This document shows, piece by piece, positions 9,256 to 17,576 of a stretch of 64,000 nucleotides of DNA; the stretch's first letter is position 1; every line of letters starts with the position of its first letter. The DNA is taken from the NCBI RefSeq assembly GCF_900094575.1, contig NZ_FMAE01000003.1, positions 62,001-126,000 on the forward strand, given 5' to 3'. Source of the DNA: Bradyrhizobium yuanmingense. Its GTDB lineage: Bacteria; Pseudomonadota; Alphaproteobacteria; Rhizobiales; Xanthobacteraceae. The translations under genes were made by a program, and so were the position numbers. Below the pieces are notes generated by a model. It did no database searches. It had not been told where the DNA came from and saw nothing but the letters and a program-made list of their open reading frames with translations.

Positions 9256-10008
9256 TCACCTGGTCGTCAATGGAGGCCCGAGTTTTCCTCTTCGCTCATT
9301 CAGCTTAATTTCCAGAGCCTCGGCCAGAGTATGCGATCCTTTCAGGCGAAGGCCCGTGATAAGTTGAGGAACGATCTCCATGAGCCCCGCGTTTTCTAGT
9401 ACATCAAAGAGCGAGTCTGCGATCGTTTGGGCTTCTGATTCCGAGTAAGCCTGAGCGCCAGGGCCGTAAAGACGTCCAATTGCTTCGCGAACGGTCGGCA
9501 ATTGCGGAGTCGCGTGCTCCTGAATGGCTCTCGGCGGATCAAGCACCTGTTGAATTTCAACGGCCTGGCGGGCTGTGATTTCAACTTCCAAAGTTTCTCC
9601 GTCGGGTTCGGTATGTTTGATGCGGATATCACAATGGTTTTCCGAGGCGGTTTTGGCCATCGCTCTCATCGTGCGATGAACAGACCGTTTACCTGCGCTA
9701 GGCGGTAATGATTTTGCGTGGTTGGGCGACTTCACAGCTGTGATACTATCTTTCAGCAGTTTGGCGAAGTCTGCGAGGGCTTTGGCTCCTTTTGCCGTCT
9801 CGACCGATGCCTTGACGTAGGGGAGGGCCTGAAATGCCCAATCCACGAGCGTGGCGACGATCGATCCGTGTTCGATGTTGGCGACGACAAGTACCCGGCC
9901 CCTTGAGACCGTCTTGTAGTCCTTCGCGAGGGCTGAAAAGAGCGCGCCAATGTCTTCGGCCCGCGGCGGACTTTCGTAATCAATAACAACAATAAGTTGA
10001 TTTTCCAT
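9256..10008 (-). CDS. Unrecognised 250-aa island protein
   Basis: I do not recognise this family. The N-terminus [17 protein letters not shown] and helices (QLIVVIDYE, then VLVVANIEHGSIVATLVD with a GSI motif). Basic/polar linkers follow near residues 95-115, then a short strand-rich part (IRIKHTEPDGETLEVEITA) and a helical C-terminus. There is no signal peptide or transmembrane segment, so it is probably cytosolic. It stands alone on the minus strand between the PD-(D/E)XK gene and the ChaC-like operon, with about 100 bp to the latter's start. No clear Shine-Dalgarno sequence precedes the ATG at 10008. It shares the island's lower GC bias. Confidence 0.6.
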   Translation of the reverse strand: MENQLIVVIDYESPPRAEDIGALFSALAKDYKTVSRGRVLVVANIEHGSIVATLVDWAFQALPYVKASVETAKGAKALADFAKLLKDSITAVKSPNHAKSLPPSAGKRSVHRTMRAMAKTASENHCDIRIKHTEPDGETLEVEITARQAVEIQQVLDPPRAIQEHATPQLPTVREAIGRLYGPGAQAYSESEAQTIADSLFDVLENAGLMEIVPQLITGLRLKGSHTLAEALEIKLNERRGKLGPPLTTR

Positions 10009-10108
10009 GGGTTTAAATTACGTCAGGTTGTCAGCAAATCCAAGTGGCGCTCCGTTAGATCCACAGCGGCATCGTTCAGCCTGTAAATAAAAGGAGAGGA
10101 TTTCGAGT

Positions 10109-10639
10109 GTGATCTGGATATTCGGCTTTGGCTCGCTCACGTTTGACGGCTGGCAATCAGAGTTCGGATGTCTGAGCCTCCAACGGGCAACCCTTCACGG
10201 GTATCGGCGAGCGTTTAACAAGAAATCGGTCGTGAATTGGGGTACTGAAAAAAACCCGGGCGTGACGCTGAATCTGAAGCGGGCATCAGGTGAGAGATGT
10301 GAAGGCGTTGCCTTCGAATTTTCGGGCGACGAACGGACCTCAATGGCTCTTCTATCATATTTGCGTAAACGAGAGGCGTGTACGCCGACGTCACTTCGTG
10401 TGGAATTGGCTGATGGACGGGCCGTTCAGGCCCTGACCTATATCTACAACGGGCGCAACTTGTTTGACCGGTCGAAAAGCGTCGCCGAGCTAGCTGCGCT
10501 TGTCGTCAAGGCGAGCGGCACGAGTGGAAGCGCCATCGACTACGTGAAAAGGAATTTTGAGGGACTGCGAGCGGCGGGCCTTGAAGACGCAGCCGTTACC
10601 GAGCTTTGGGAAGCCTTATTGGCCGATAAACAGGGGTAG
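10109..10639 (+). CDS. ChaC/AIG2-like gamma-glutamylcyclotransferase-fold protein
   Basis: This 176-aa protein starts at GTG 10109, eight bases after the strong site AAGGAGAGGA. The N-terminal FGFGSL (residues 5-10) is the glycine-rich substrate loop of the gamma-glutamylcyclotransferase superfamily. YLRKREA (about 84-90) carries the expected catalytic Glu89 of the ChaC branch. ChaC enzymes break glutathione to 5-oxoproline and Cys-Gly. Only 3 bp separate it from the PIN-like gene, so the two are co-transcribed and probably coupled. In an island of nuclease-like genes it may modify a small molecule or peptide other than bulk glutathione; that is inference. Confidence 0.75.
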   Translation: MIWIFGFGSLTFDGWQSEFGCLSLQRATLHGYRRAFNKKSVVNWGTEKNPGVTLNLKRASGERCEGVAFEFSGDERTSMALLSYLRKREACTPTSLRVELADGRAVQALTYIYNGRNLFDRSKSVAELAALVVKASGTSGSAIDYVKRNFEGLRAAGLEDAAVTELWEALLADKQG

Positions 10640-10642
10640 CAC

Positions 10643-11536
10643 TTGAAGCGGATGGTGATCGATACGAACAGCCTCAAATCGGACCACCTGAAGGAATACT
10701 TATCCGATCCAGCAAACATGGCAGTTCTACCCGACTTTGCAATATTGGAAATGTTGAAGATCGGTGATGCACAAGGAATTTCAGATCAACTTGCGGTCTG
10801 CGCCGAACGCCCGAAGCAGATCAAAATATTACAGCCGACGTACTCTGTAGCTGGGCTCCGTTCACGCCGCCGAAGTCGAGGGCTGCAGCGGCGGTTGGTC
10901 GATAAGAAGCAGACGGCGTTCTTCAAAACGTTCTGTGACAAGGTGGAGGGTGCAAAGAATGGCGATCAACTTCTGCAGAAGCAGTTGAAAGGTAAGTGTG
11001 AAGCCGCCGCGTTTGACCTTGAGAAAACTGTGAAGAACCAGGAAACGTTCACAGCGAACCTAGCTGAGCATGCCCAGGACTACACTGAGGCGGAGCTAAA
11101 GATTCTACGTAAAGGCGAGCCGATAACTCCTGAGCTTCTCAGAAAGATAACGGACCATATCTTCGGCCTCCTAGTTGGACTGGTTGCCACACACCACTAC
11201 TTCAAGAAACTTCCGGATTTTAAAACTCTTCCAAATGCCTTCCTTTTTCGCTTTGCGGTGGCGGGCTATGTCGTCGCCCTTCGTTGCATCAAAGAGGGAG
11301 GTGCAAAGGGCGCCTCGGCGGAAAACATCGGCAGCCAGATGGTGGACGCCATATTCGCAACGTACGCCACGTACTTTGATGGAATCCTCACCAAAGACCG
11401 CCGCTGCCAAGAGATTTGCGACACCACCAATGATGTTCTCAAGGTGCTGCGAAGTGGATTTGAGAAGCTGGAGGCTGATGGCTGGCAGATCCAGGACCTT
11501 GCCAAAAAGAAAGATGCGACACCAAATTCGGACTGA
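10643..11536 (+). CDS. PIN-like nuclease-fold protein with a large helical insertion
   Basis: This 297-aa protein has the acidic pattern of a PIN domain split by an insertion. VIDTN supplies Asp7, the following helix LPDFAILEML supplies Glu36, and about 200 residues later VDAIFATYAT and LTKD supply Asp235 and Asp252. Known PIN domains are metal-dependent RNases or flap nucleases. The start is taken as TTG 10643 because AGGGG at 10632-10636 sits six bases upstream; an ATG at 10652 (MVIDTN) is also possible. It is the second gene of an operon with the ChaC-like gene and is followed by a strong terminator. Activity is inferred from the motif only. Confidence 0.65.
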   Translation: MKRMVIDTNSLKSDHLKEYLSDPANMAVLPDFAILEMLKIGDAQGISDQLAVCAERPKQIKILQPTYSVAGLRSRRRSRGLQRRLVDKKQTAFFKTFCDKVEGAKNGDQLLQKQLKGKCEAAAFDLEKTVKNQETFTANLAEHAQDYTEAELKILRKGEPITPELLRKITDHIFGLLVGLVATHHYFKKLPDFKTLPNAFLFRFAVAGYVVALRCIKEGGAKGASAENIGSQMVDAIFATYATYFDGILTKDRRCQEICDTTNDVLKVLRSGFEKLEADGWQIQDLAKKKDATPNSD

Positions 11537-11550
11537 CCGGATTAGAGACG

Positions 11551-11586
11551 AAAATGGCCCGCAATACGCGGGCCATTTTTGTTTTT
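11551..11586 (+). terminator. Rho-independent terminator of the ChaC-like/PIN-like operon
   Basis: A perfect 12-bp stem (11551-11562 pairing with 11568-11579, arm AAAATGGCCCGC) closes a 5-nt loop and is followed by a T-rich run to 11586. It lies 15 bp after the PIN-like stop codon. The A-rich 5' flank would let it work on the opposite strand too. Confidence 0.92.
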
Positions 11587-11587
11587 G

Positions 11588-11830
11588 ATGGTTCAGAAGT
11601 TAGATGGCTCAGAAGGCGCGGCATGCCTTTGTCGACTCGATGAAGCGCTGCGTTGCGCCTTTGGCGCCCGGCGCGGCAATGCGCGCATATCGCACGGTCC
11701 GAGCACGCTTCCATCTCGCGCCTTTGACTTCGGGCGAAACGGCTTCTGCGTCTCCCTGTCGACCACGTCATAGGTGAGCCCGCCGGGTGCTAAGCAAAAT
11801 CCTTCGCCCCACTACCAGAGCGCAGCCAGG
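11588..11830. other. Intergenic stretch without an identifiable gene
   Basis: Open frames here are short and resemble no family I know. The sequence mixes island-like and core-like composition and lies between the island terminator and a decayed regulator. It is probably a relic of earlier insertions or deletions. Confidence 0.5.
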
Positions 11831-12081
11831 CTAGATAACGTTTCTTCCCCTTAGGGTGAGGACCTGCGCCTTGTAGGCGGTGCCATCCGAAGCCGGGGCG
11901 GTGGCGAGAATGCGATGCTCGACGAGCTTCTGCAGCCGGACCGACAAAATGTTCTTTGCCATCCCAAGGCTTTTCTGAAACTCACCGAAGCGCCGCTTTC
12001 AGCCAGCGCATCGCGGATGATGAGCAGCGACCATCAGTCGCCGATCACGCCGAGGGATCGCGCAACGGTCTGCTCGGCCTC
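11831..12081 (-). pseudogene. Decayed HxlR-family transcriptional regulator
   Basis: Read on the minus strand, this stretch encodes a recognisable HxlR winged-helix protein in pieces. VARSLGVIGD is followed by a TGA at 12036-12034, where the family has Trp, and then WSLLIIRDALA. After a frameshift near 12000, RRFGEFQKSLGMAKNILS continues through LVEHRIL and PASDGTAYKAQVLTLRGR to a TAG at 11833-11831. The C-terminal helix is also missing. With one nonsense codon, one frameshift and truncation it cannot make a working regulator. The upstream limit is approximate. Confidence 0.82.
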
Positions 12082-12437
12082 CTGCGATGATGCCACTATG
12101 CTCCTGTTTTGCCCGACGAAGCAAATCACGGGAGGCGTCATTCGGAATGGCGGCAACGATCGCGGCCAATTCGCCTCGGCTCGCTTGGGCGAGCCGGACG
12201 GGCGAGTCACCACGATTCCTCGGCTTTCTGGCTCCTGAAATCCTGCCCAACCCGCACCCAATCCCACTCCCCACCTAACCCATTGATTTTGCAACCCCCG
12301 TCTACTGTGCATGGGGTTGTTTTCGCGAGTTTTGATTTGCCTGCGTGCAATTTGACGTCGCTGACACTGCCGACTACGTTCCGCGAAACGCGAAAGCTCG
12401 CAGCCTTTCTGCCGAGCGAAAATTCCACGGGGAAGAA
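12082..12437. other. Intergenic region upstream of the acyl-CoA synthetase
   Basis: No gene is supported here. An open frame runs into the synthetase from 12345, but its first residues are unlike the family. The synthetase promoter should lie in this region; no clear -35/-10 pair was identified. Confidence 0.45.
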
Positions 12438-14051
12438 ATGACCGGCGACATTGCAGCCACCATCTCGAAAGCGCGCGAGCATTCCATCGGCGATCTCCTG
12501 CGCCGCTCCGCAGGCCGTGAGCCGAACAAGCTCGCGGTGAGCTGCGGCGATGTCAGCTGGAGCTTTGCCGAGATGGATGCGATCTGCAACCGGCTCGGCC
12601 GCGGCCTGCTCGGCCTCGGCGTTGGCGAGGGCGACCGCCTCGCCGTGCTCTCGCGCAACTCGCACGCCTTTGCGGCGCTACGCTTCGCGGCGGCGCGGAT
12701 CGGCGCGGTGCTGGTGCCGATCAACTTCATGCTCAATCCGGACGAGATCAATTTCATCCTGAAGAGCTCCGGCGCAAGGCTGCTCGCGACCGGACCCGAT
12801 TTCGTCGGGCCGGGACGCGCGGCGAGCGCGAAGGATTGCGCGGTCGAGAAGATGATCTGGCTGCCGGGCGAGGATCCGGCCGCGCCGCCTGCAGACCTCA
12901 CCACCTTCGACGATCTCCTGCATCCCGACGGCTCGTTCCTGGACGCCTCGGTCGACAGCCGCGATCTAGCGCAGATCGTCTACACCTCGGGCACGGAATC
13001 GCTGCCCAAGGGCGCGATGCTGACCCATGAAGCCGTGATGTGGCAGTATGTCAGCTGCATCATCGACGGCGGCATGAGCGTGGACGACAAGTTCCTGCAC
13101 GCCTTGCCGCTCTATCATTGCGCGCAGCTGGATGTGTTCCTGGGCCCGCAGGTGTATCTCGGCGCCTCCGGCGTGATCACGGGCAAGCCGACGGCCGACA
13201 ACATCCTGGCGCTGATCCAGGCGCACAGGATCACCTCGTTCTTCGCGCCGCCGACGATCTGGATCGCGATGCTGCGCTCGCCGAACTTCGACAAGACCGA
13301 TCTGTCGACGTTGCAGAAGGGCTATTACGGCGCCTCGATCATGCCGGTGGAGGTGCTGCTCGAATTGCAGCGCCGGCTGCCGGCCGTAAAGTTCTGGAAT
13401 TTCTACGGCCAGACCGAGATCGCGCCGCTCGCGACCGTGCTGCGGCCGGAGGATCAGCTCCGCAAGGCCGGCTCCGCCGGCAAGCCCGTGCTCAACGTCG
13501 AGACGCGCGTCGTCAACACAGCGATGGAGGACGTCAAGGTCGGCGAAGTCGGCGAGATCGTGCATCGCTCGCCGCATCTGCTCTCCGGCTATTACAACGA
13601 TCCGGTCAAGACCGCAGCGGCATTCACCGGCGGCTGGTTTCATTCCGGCGATCTCGCCACGGTCGACGAGGAAGGCCACATCACCGTGGTCGACCGCGTC
13701 AAGGACATGATCAAGACCGGCGGCGAGAACGTCGCGAGCCGCGAGGTCGAGGAGATGGTCTATCGCATCCCGGAGGTCTCCGAAGTCGCGGTCGTCGGCC
13801 TGCCCGATCCGCGCTGGATCGAGGCGGTGACCGCCATCGTCGTGGTCAAGACCGGGGCAAAGCTCGACGAAGAAACCGTCATCAGACATTGCGCCGGCCA
13901 TATGGCCCACTTCAAGGTGCCCAAGCGCGTGATCTTCGTGGACGCCCTGCCGAAGAATCCGAGCGGCAAGCTGCTCAAGCGCGAGCTGCGCCAGCGCTTC
14001 GTCGGCGGCGAGACGCTCGACAAGGCGGTGCAAAAGAGCTTTGGGACGTAG
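12438..14051 (+). CDS. AMP-binding acyl-CoA synthetase
   Basis: This 537-aa ANL-superfamily ligase activates a carboxylic acid as acyl-AMP and transfers it to CoA. Visible motifs are the P-loop-like YTSGTESLPKGAM (with ES where most members have TG), NFYGQTE, the GGWFHSGDLA aspartate motif, DRVKDMIKTGGENV, and the C-terminal catalytic Lys in NPSGKLLKREL. ATG 12438 is preceded by GGGGAAG; an upstream in-frame extension to 12345 looks non-coding. It is alone on its strand, facing a convergent AraC gene that could regulate a related function. Chain length or aromatic specificity cannot be read from sequence. Confidence 0.9.
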   Translation: MTGDIAATISKAREHSIGDLLRRSAGREPNKLAVSCGDVSWSFAEMDAICNRLGRGLLGLGVGEGDRLAVLSRNSHAFAALRFAAARIGAVLVPINFMLNPDEINFILKSSGARLLATGPDFVGPGRAASAKDCAVEKMIWLPGEDPAAPPADLTTFDDLLHPDGSFLDASVDSRDLAQIVYTSGTESLPKGAMLTHEAVMWQYVSCIIDGGMSVDDKFLHALPLYHCAQLDVFLGPQVYLGASGVITGKPTADNILALIQAHRITSFFAPPTIWIAMLRSPNFDKTDLSTLQKGYYGASIMPVEVLLELQRRLPAVKFWNFYGQTEIAPLATVLRPEDQLRKAGSAGKPVLNVETRVVNTAMEDVKVGEVGEIVHRSPHLLSGYYNDPVKTAAAFTGGWFHSGDLATVDEEGHITVVDRVKDMIKTGGENVASREVEEMVYRIPEVSEVAVVGLPDPRWIEAVTAIVVVKTGAKLDEETVIRHCAGHMAHFKVPKRVIFVDALPKNPSGKLLKRELRQRFVGGETLDKAVQKSFGT

Positions 14052-14053
14052 CA

Positions 14054-14070
14054 GGCGCCGTTCCGGCGCC
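14054..14070. terminator. Short GC-rich hairpin between convergent genes
   Basis: GGCGCCG at 14054-14060 pairs perfectly with CGGCGCC at 14064-14070 just after the synthetase stop. There is no T-run, so it is at best a weak or Rho-assisted terminator. Confidence 0.4.
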
Positions 14071-14086
14071 GTCGCGGCGAACTCGC

Positions 14087-15037
14087 CTATTCGGCCTCGC
14101 CAGCCAGCTTCCTGACGTCGTCGGGCGTCGCTCCGAAACGGCGGCGAAACGCGCGATGGAAGTAAGAGACGTCGTGAAATCCGGCGAGGTGCGCGATCTC
14201 GATGATCTTGCGGCTGCGCATCGCAGGATTTCGCAGCAGTCGTTCGGCGCGCAGCAATCGTTGCTCCAGCACGAAGCCGCTATAGGTGATGCCGGCCTTC
14301 TCGAACAGTAACTGGATCGTGCGCGCGCTGATGCGGTGCGTGGCTGCAAGGTCGGACAGCGACAATGCGGGGCTGTCCAGCTGCGCCAGGATGTCGGACT
14401 TGAGCGCTTCGAAGCGCGCCGCCGCAAGGCCGCGCAATTGAGCCTCTTCGGCGGCATCGCCGCGTGCGCCGAGCATCAGGACGGCGAGGTCGAACAGGTG
14501 CTGCGAGACCGCATCGAGCTCCGCCGGCGCGAGCTTGTCCGCGTGCGCATGCGCGAGATCGTAATATCGCAGGAACATCGATGTGATCGGGTTGGCGCCG
14601 GAGATCGACCCCGCGATCAGGTCCTCGGCATTCGGGCAGGCGCGCAGCAGGGCCTTTCGCGGCAGCAGCGCGGTCTGGAAATTACCATACGCCAGTTGCG
14701 TGATTTGGGCCCCCTTGATCGAGGGATCGCCGATCGTGATGTCGCCGGCGGCGACCTCCAGTGGCCGTTTCCCCATGGCCCCACGCAATGCCGAATTGGG
14801 CGACGTCGTGATCACCAACTCGTCGTTCGTTCCCAATGACACGAAGGACATCGGCGTGCCGAACGAGGCCGAGAGTCTGAGGCGGGGAAGAATGGCAGGC
14901 GCAATGGTTCGGTGAACGCGCCCTTCACCAACCGGCACGAAATCGACGTTCGCTACCTGACGGCAAAACTGCTCGCGCCATTGTTCATAGGCCGCACCGT
15001 TCGGGTCGCCATCGAATGAGAGCTGCGGCTGGGTCAT
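14087..15037 (-). CDS. AraC-family transcriptional regulator
   Basis: This 316-aa protein has an N-terminal cupin-like ligand region related to the AraC-binding-domain-like/OxyR-type regulators of aromatic oxygenase genes. Its C-terminal AraC/XylS double helix-turn-helix spans about residues 215-312: LSLSDLAATHRISARTIQLL, then IIEIAHLAGFHDVSYFHRAF and a closing FGATPDDVR. It reads toward the convergent acyl-CoA synthetase and away from the upstream MFS gene, 203 bp behind it. Its target is unknown, though these neighbours are plausible. Confidence 0.9.
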   Translation of the reverse strand: MTQPQLSFDGDPNGAAYEQWREQFCRQVANVDFVPVGEGRVHRTIAPAILPRLRLSASFGTPMSFVSLGTNDELVITTSPNSALRGAMGKRPLEVAAGDITIGDPSIKGAQITQLAYGNFQTALLPRKALLRACPNAEDLIAGSISGANPITSMFLRYYDLAHAHADKLAPAELDAVSQHLFDLAVLMLGARGDAAEEAQLRGLAAARFEALKSDILAQLDSPALSLSDLAATHRISARTIQLLFEKAGITYSGFVLEQRLLRAERLLRNPAMRSRKIIEIAHLAGFHDVSYFHRAFRRRFGATPDDVRKLAGEAE

Positions 15038-15240
15038 CGATCGCCGGAACGCCTATTGCCGATTCATTGCGGTCCGCACTTTCGTCGGCGCGCCGGGGAT
15101 GCGGCAACTGGAAAAGCGCCAGATTGCGCAAAAAACCACTCGCACCTACGCGCTGAGCCAGCGACGAGGTGCCGCAGCCTGCTTATTGGGCAGATCGAAG
15201 GCGGGCACGTTGCGCCGCGACTGCCATACGGCGCTGTCGC

Positions 15241-16440
15241 TCAATATTTCTTCACCGCCGCACTGAAGGCCAGCCACAGCGCGATCGACGCCAGGCCAAA
15301 GCCGCCGAGCAGCAGGAAGGTCGGCCCATAGCCGATCCATTGCGCGATCCAGCCGCCGAGAGCCGGGCTGAGGCTCGCGCCGACGCCCTGCACGGTGATC
15401 ACGGCGCCTTGGCCGAGATTGATGCGGCCGGTGCCGTTGAGCGCGCGCGCGACCATGCCGGGGACGGCGACCGTTTGCAGTCCGGTGCCGATGCCGTCGA
15501 GCACCTGCATCGGCACGACGCCCCACCATCCCGTGACGAAGAAGGCGAGCACGCCGCGGACCGGCAAGAACATGAAAGACACCAGGATCACCGGCCAGTA
15601 ATTGCGCTTGCTCGCGGCCTTCATCGCGATCAGCGAGGTCACGATCATCACGCCCTGTGCGATCACCACGGTGGTTGCGACGAAGCTCGGGCCGTTGGCC
15701 TGTCCCTCGGCGACCGCGGCAAGTCCGTACAGCGGCACGATCGCGGCATTGCCGAGGTGGAACAGCGCGAGGGCGAGAGCCAGCACGAGCAGCGCCTTGT
15801 GCTTCAGCAGCATCGTCATCGCATCCGGAGGCGCTTTGGAATCGTCCTCCTTGCTGCCGCGCGCGGCGCGATCGTCGATCGCCTTGGCTGGAATCATCAG
15901 CACGCAAGCGATCGCGATGGCGCCGAACAGGGCCGCCAGCGCGAACACGGCAAAATAGCCATACTTGTAGCCGAGATAGCCTGAGAGCGCGGCTCCGACC
16001 ATGTTGCCGGCGTGGTTGTACGCCTGGTTGCGGCCGTTGAGCGCATTGAAGCCCTTCTGCTTGGCGATGCCGAGCGTGATGCCCGTGACGGCCGGCACGA
16101 TTGCGGCGCTCGCCAGCGATTGCGCGACTTGCGAGAACGTCACCGCCCAGAAGTTTTGCGAGATCAGGATGATTGCAGACGCCGAGACGACGCAGATGCC
16201 GGGAATGATCACCCACAGCCGCTTGTTGCGGCTGGAATCGATGAAGCCGCCGATCGGAGTCGTGACCAGCATACCCGCGACATTGCCGATCGTCATTGCC
16301 GTGCCGATCAGGCCGGTCGCCCAGCCGCGTTCCTGAAGGAAGACCCCGACGAACGGCCCGATGCCCGACTGCATGTCGGCCATGAAGAAATTGAGCGCGA
16401 ACAGGGGCCAGATGCGAGACGTTGAAGGGCGAGATGTCAT
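15241..16440 (-). CDS. MFS transporter, 12 transmembrane segments
   Basis: This 399-aa integral membrane protein has alternating hydrophobic helices throughout and GGFIDSSRNKRLWV in the position of the MFS loop 2-3 signature. Conserved elements are GIGPFVGVFLQERGW at the first periplasmic loop and a duplicated six-helix layout. The family moves small solutes by proton coupling; direction and substrate are not evident. A central basic/acidic loop (residues about 190-205) separates the two halves. It is single on its strand, upstream of the AraC gene. Confidence 0.88.
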   Translation of the reverse strand: MTSRPSTSRIWPLFALNFFMADMQSGIGPFVGVFLQERGWATGLIGTAMTIGNVAGMLVTTPIGGFIDSSRNKRLWVIIPGICVVSASAIILISQNFWAVTFSQVAQSLASAAIVPAVTGITLGIAKQKGFNALNGRNQAYNHAGNMVGAALSGYLGYKYGYFAVFALAALFGAIAIACVLMIPAKAIDDRAARGSKEDDSKAPPDAMTMLLKHKALLVLALALALFHLGNAAIVPLYGLAAVAEGQANGPSFVATTVVIAQGVMIVTSLIAMKAASKRNYWPVILVSFMFLPVRGVLAFFVTGWWGVVPMQVLDGIGTGLQTVAVPGMVARALNGTGRINLGQGAVITVQGVGASLSPALGGWIAQWIGYGPTFLLLGGFGLASIALWLAFSAAVKKY

Positions 16441-16626
16441 CGAGACGCTGAACTTGATGCTGCCGATCGAATCGGATCTCGCATGAGGCGGACTCGGCGG
16501 GCGCTGCGGGTGCGCCCGGGCGGACCAGACCTTAACCTGCTCTCATGGCGTTGGTTCCGGTTGCTCTTGCGATCCGGCGAGTGCGACGTCATGTCTTGCA
16601 AGACTGGATCATGATGGATCAGCGCG

Positions 16627-17430
16627 ATGCCCCTATGGACCTGCGCAACCTGCGGCGCTCAATTCCCGGATAGCGGAAAACCCCCTGCGGCCTGTCCGAT
16701 CTGCGAGGACGAGCGCCAGTTCGTCGGCTGGGATGGTCAAGCTTTCCTCACGCGCGAGGAGCTCGCGCGCAAGCACCGACTGGTGGGGCGCGACGATCTC
16801 GGCCTGACCGGGATCGGCATAGAGCCGAGCTTTGCCATCGGGCAGCGGGCGCTGCTGGTGCCTGACGGCGGCGGCTGCGTAATGTGGGACTGCATTCCAC
16901 TCGCGAGCGACGAGGCCATCCATCACATCACAGCACTCGGCGGTCTCAAGGCCATCGCGATCTCGCATCCGCATTACTATGGCGCGGTCGCCGACTGGAG
17001 CGACAGGTTCGGTGGCGTGCCGGTCTATCTGCACGCCGACGATCGCGCCTTTGTCACGCGGCCTCATCCGGCGATCGTGCACTGGACCGGCGAAAGCCAT
17101 CGCCTCTCCGACGACGTGCTGCTGCTGCGCACCGGAGGCCACTTCTCCGGCGCCACCGTGCTGTATTATGCGCGTGGTGCGGACGGCAAGGGTGCACTGC
17201 TCACGGGGGATATCGCGCAGGTGACGATGGACCGGCGCTTCGTCAGCTTCATGTATTCCTATCCGAACTACATGCCGCTCAACGCCGCCGCGGTGCGGCG
17301 GATTGCATCGGCCGTCGAGCCGTTCGCCTTCGACCGGATCTATGGCGCCTGGTGGGGCCGCAACATCGCCAGCGGTGCCAAGGCGGCGTTTGCTGCGTCG
17401 GTCGTGCGCTATCTCGCGGCCATCGCCTGA
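16627..17430 (+). CDS. Metallo-beta-lactamase-fold protein with N-terminal zinc-ribbon-like domain
   Basis: This 267-aa protein opens with a CATC ... CPIC four-cysteine knuckle (residues 6-26), likely a rubredoxin/zinc-ribbon-like site. An MBL fold follows. The usual HxHxDH motif is altered to SHPHYYGAVADW, keeping two His but not the Asp-His pair. Later motifs GGHFSGATVL and LLTGDIAQV retain the third-ligand His and bridging Asp. The metal centre may therefore be mononuclear or non-hydrolytic. Start ATG 16627 has only a weak upstream site. No operon partner is adjacent. The physiological substrate is unknown. Confidence 0.8.
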   Translation: MPLWTCATCGAQFPDSGKPPAACPICEDERQFVGWDGQAFLTREELARKHRLVGRDDLGLTGIGIEPSFAIGQRALLVPDGGGCVMWDCIPLASDEAIHHITALGGLKAIAISHPHYYGAVADWSDRFGGVPVYLHADDRAFVTRPHPAIVHWTGESHRLSDDVLLLRTGGHFSGATVLYYARGADGKGALLTGDIAQVTMDRRFVSFMYSYPNYMPLNAAAVRRIASAVEPFAFDRIYGAWWGRNIASGAKAAFAASVVRYLAAIA

Positions 17431-17472
17431 GCCGGGTTGCGGACCGGATTTATCTTGCCGGCGCCGAATAAC

Positions 17473-17487
17473 TGTACTAATAGTACA
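17473..17487. promoter_or_regulatory. Perfect operator-like palindrome in the MetX-like gene promoter
   Basis: TGTACTAATAGTACA is a perfect inverted repeat around a central A, of the size and style bound by TetR-type dimers. A TATAAG hexamer at 17489-17494 directly follows, so the palindrome would overlap the promoter of the downstream hydrolase/desaturase pair. No TetR gene is adjacent. Confidence 0.6.
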
Positions 17488-17576
17488 CTATAAGTAAAGC
17501 GACGCATCCGGCGAAAGCCGGCATGATCGATGCATCGCGGACGCCGAGAAGGCCTCCGTGAGCGGGAGCTGAGTGC

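Noticed and set aside
10109..11536. Calling the ChaC-like/PIN-like pair a toxin-antitoxin system
   Set aside because: The operon layout fits, but no antitoxin-type DNA-binding domain or known precedent supports it, so it is kept only as a candidate.
3608..12437. Island attachment sites or an integrase
   Set aside because: No tRNA gene, no matching direct repeats at the two edges and no recombinase gene were found by reading both flanks.
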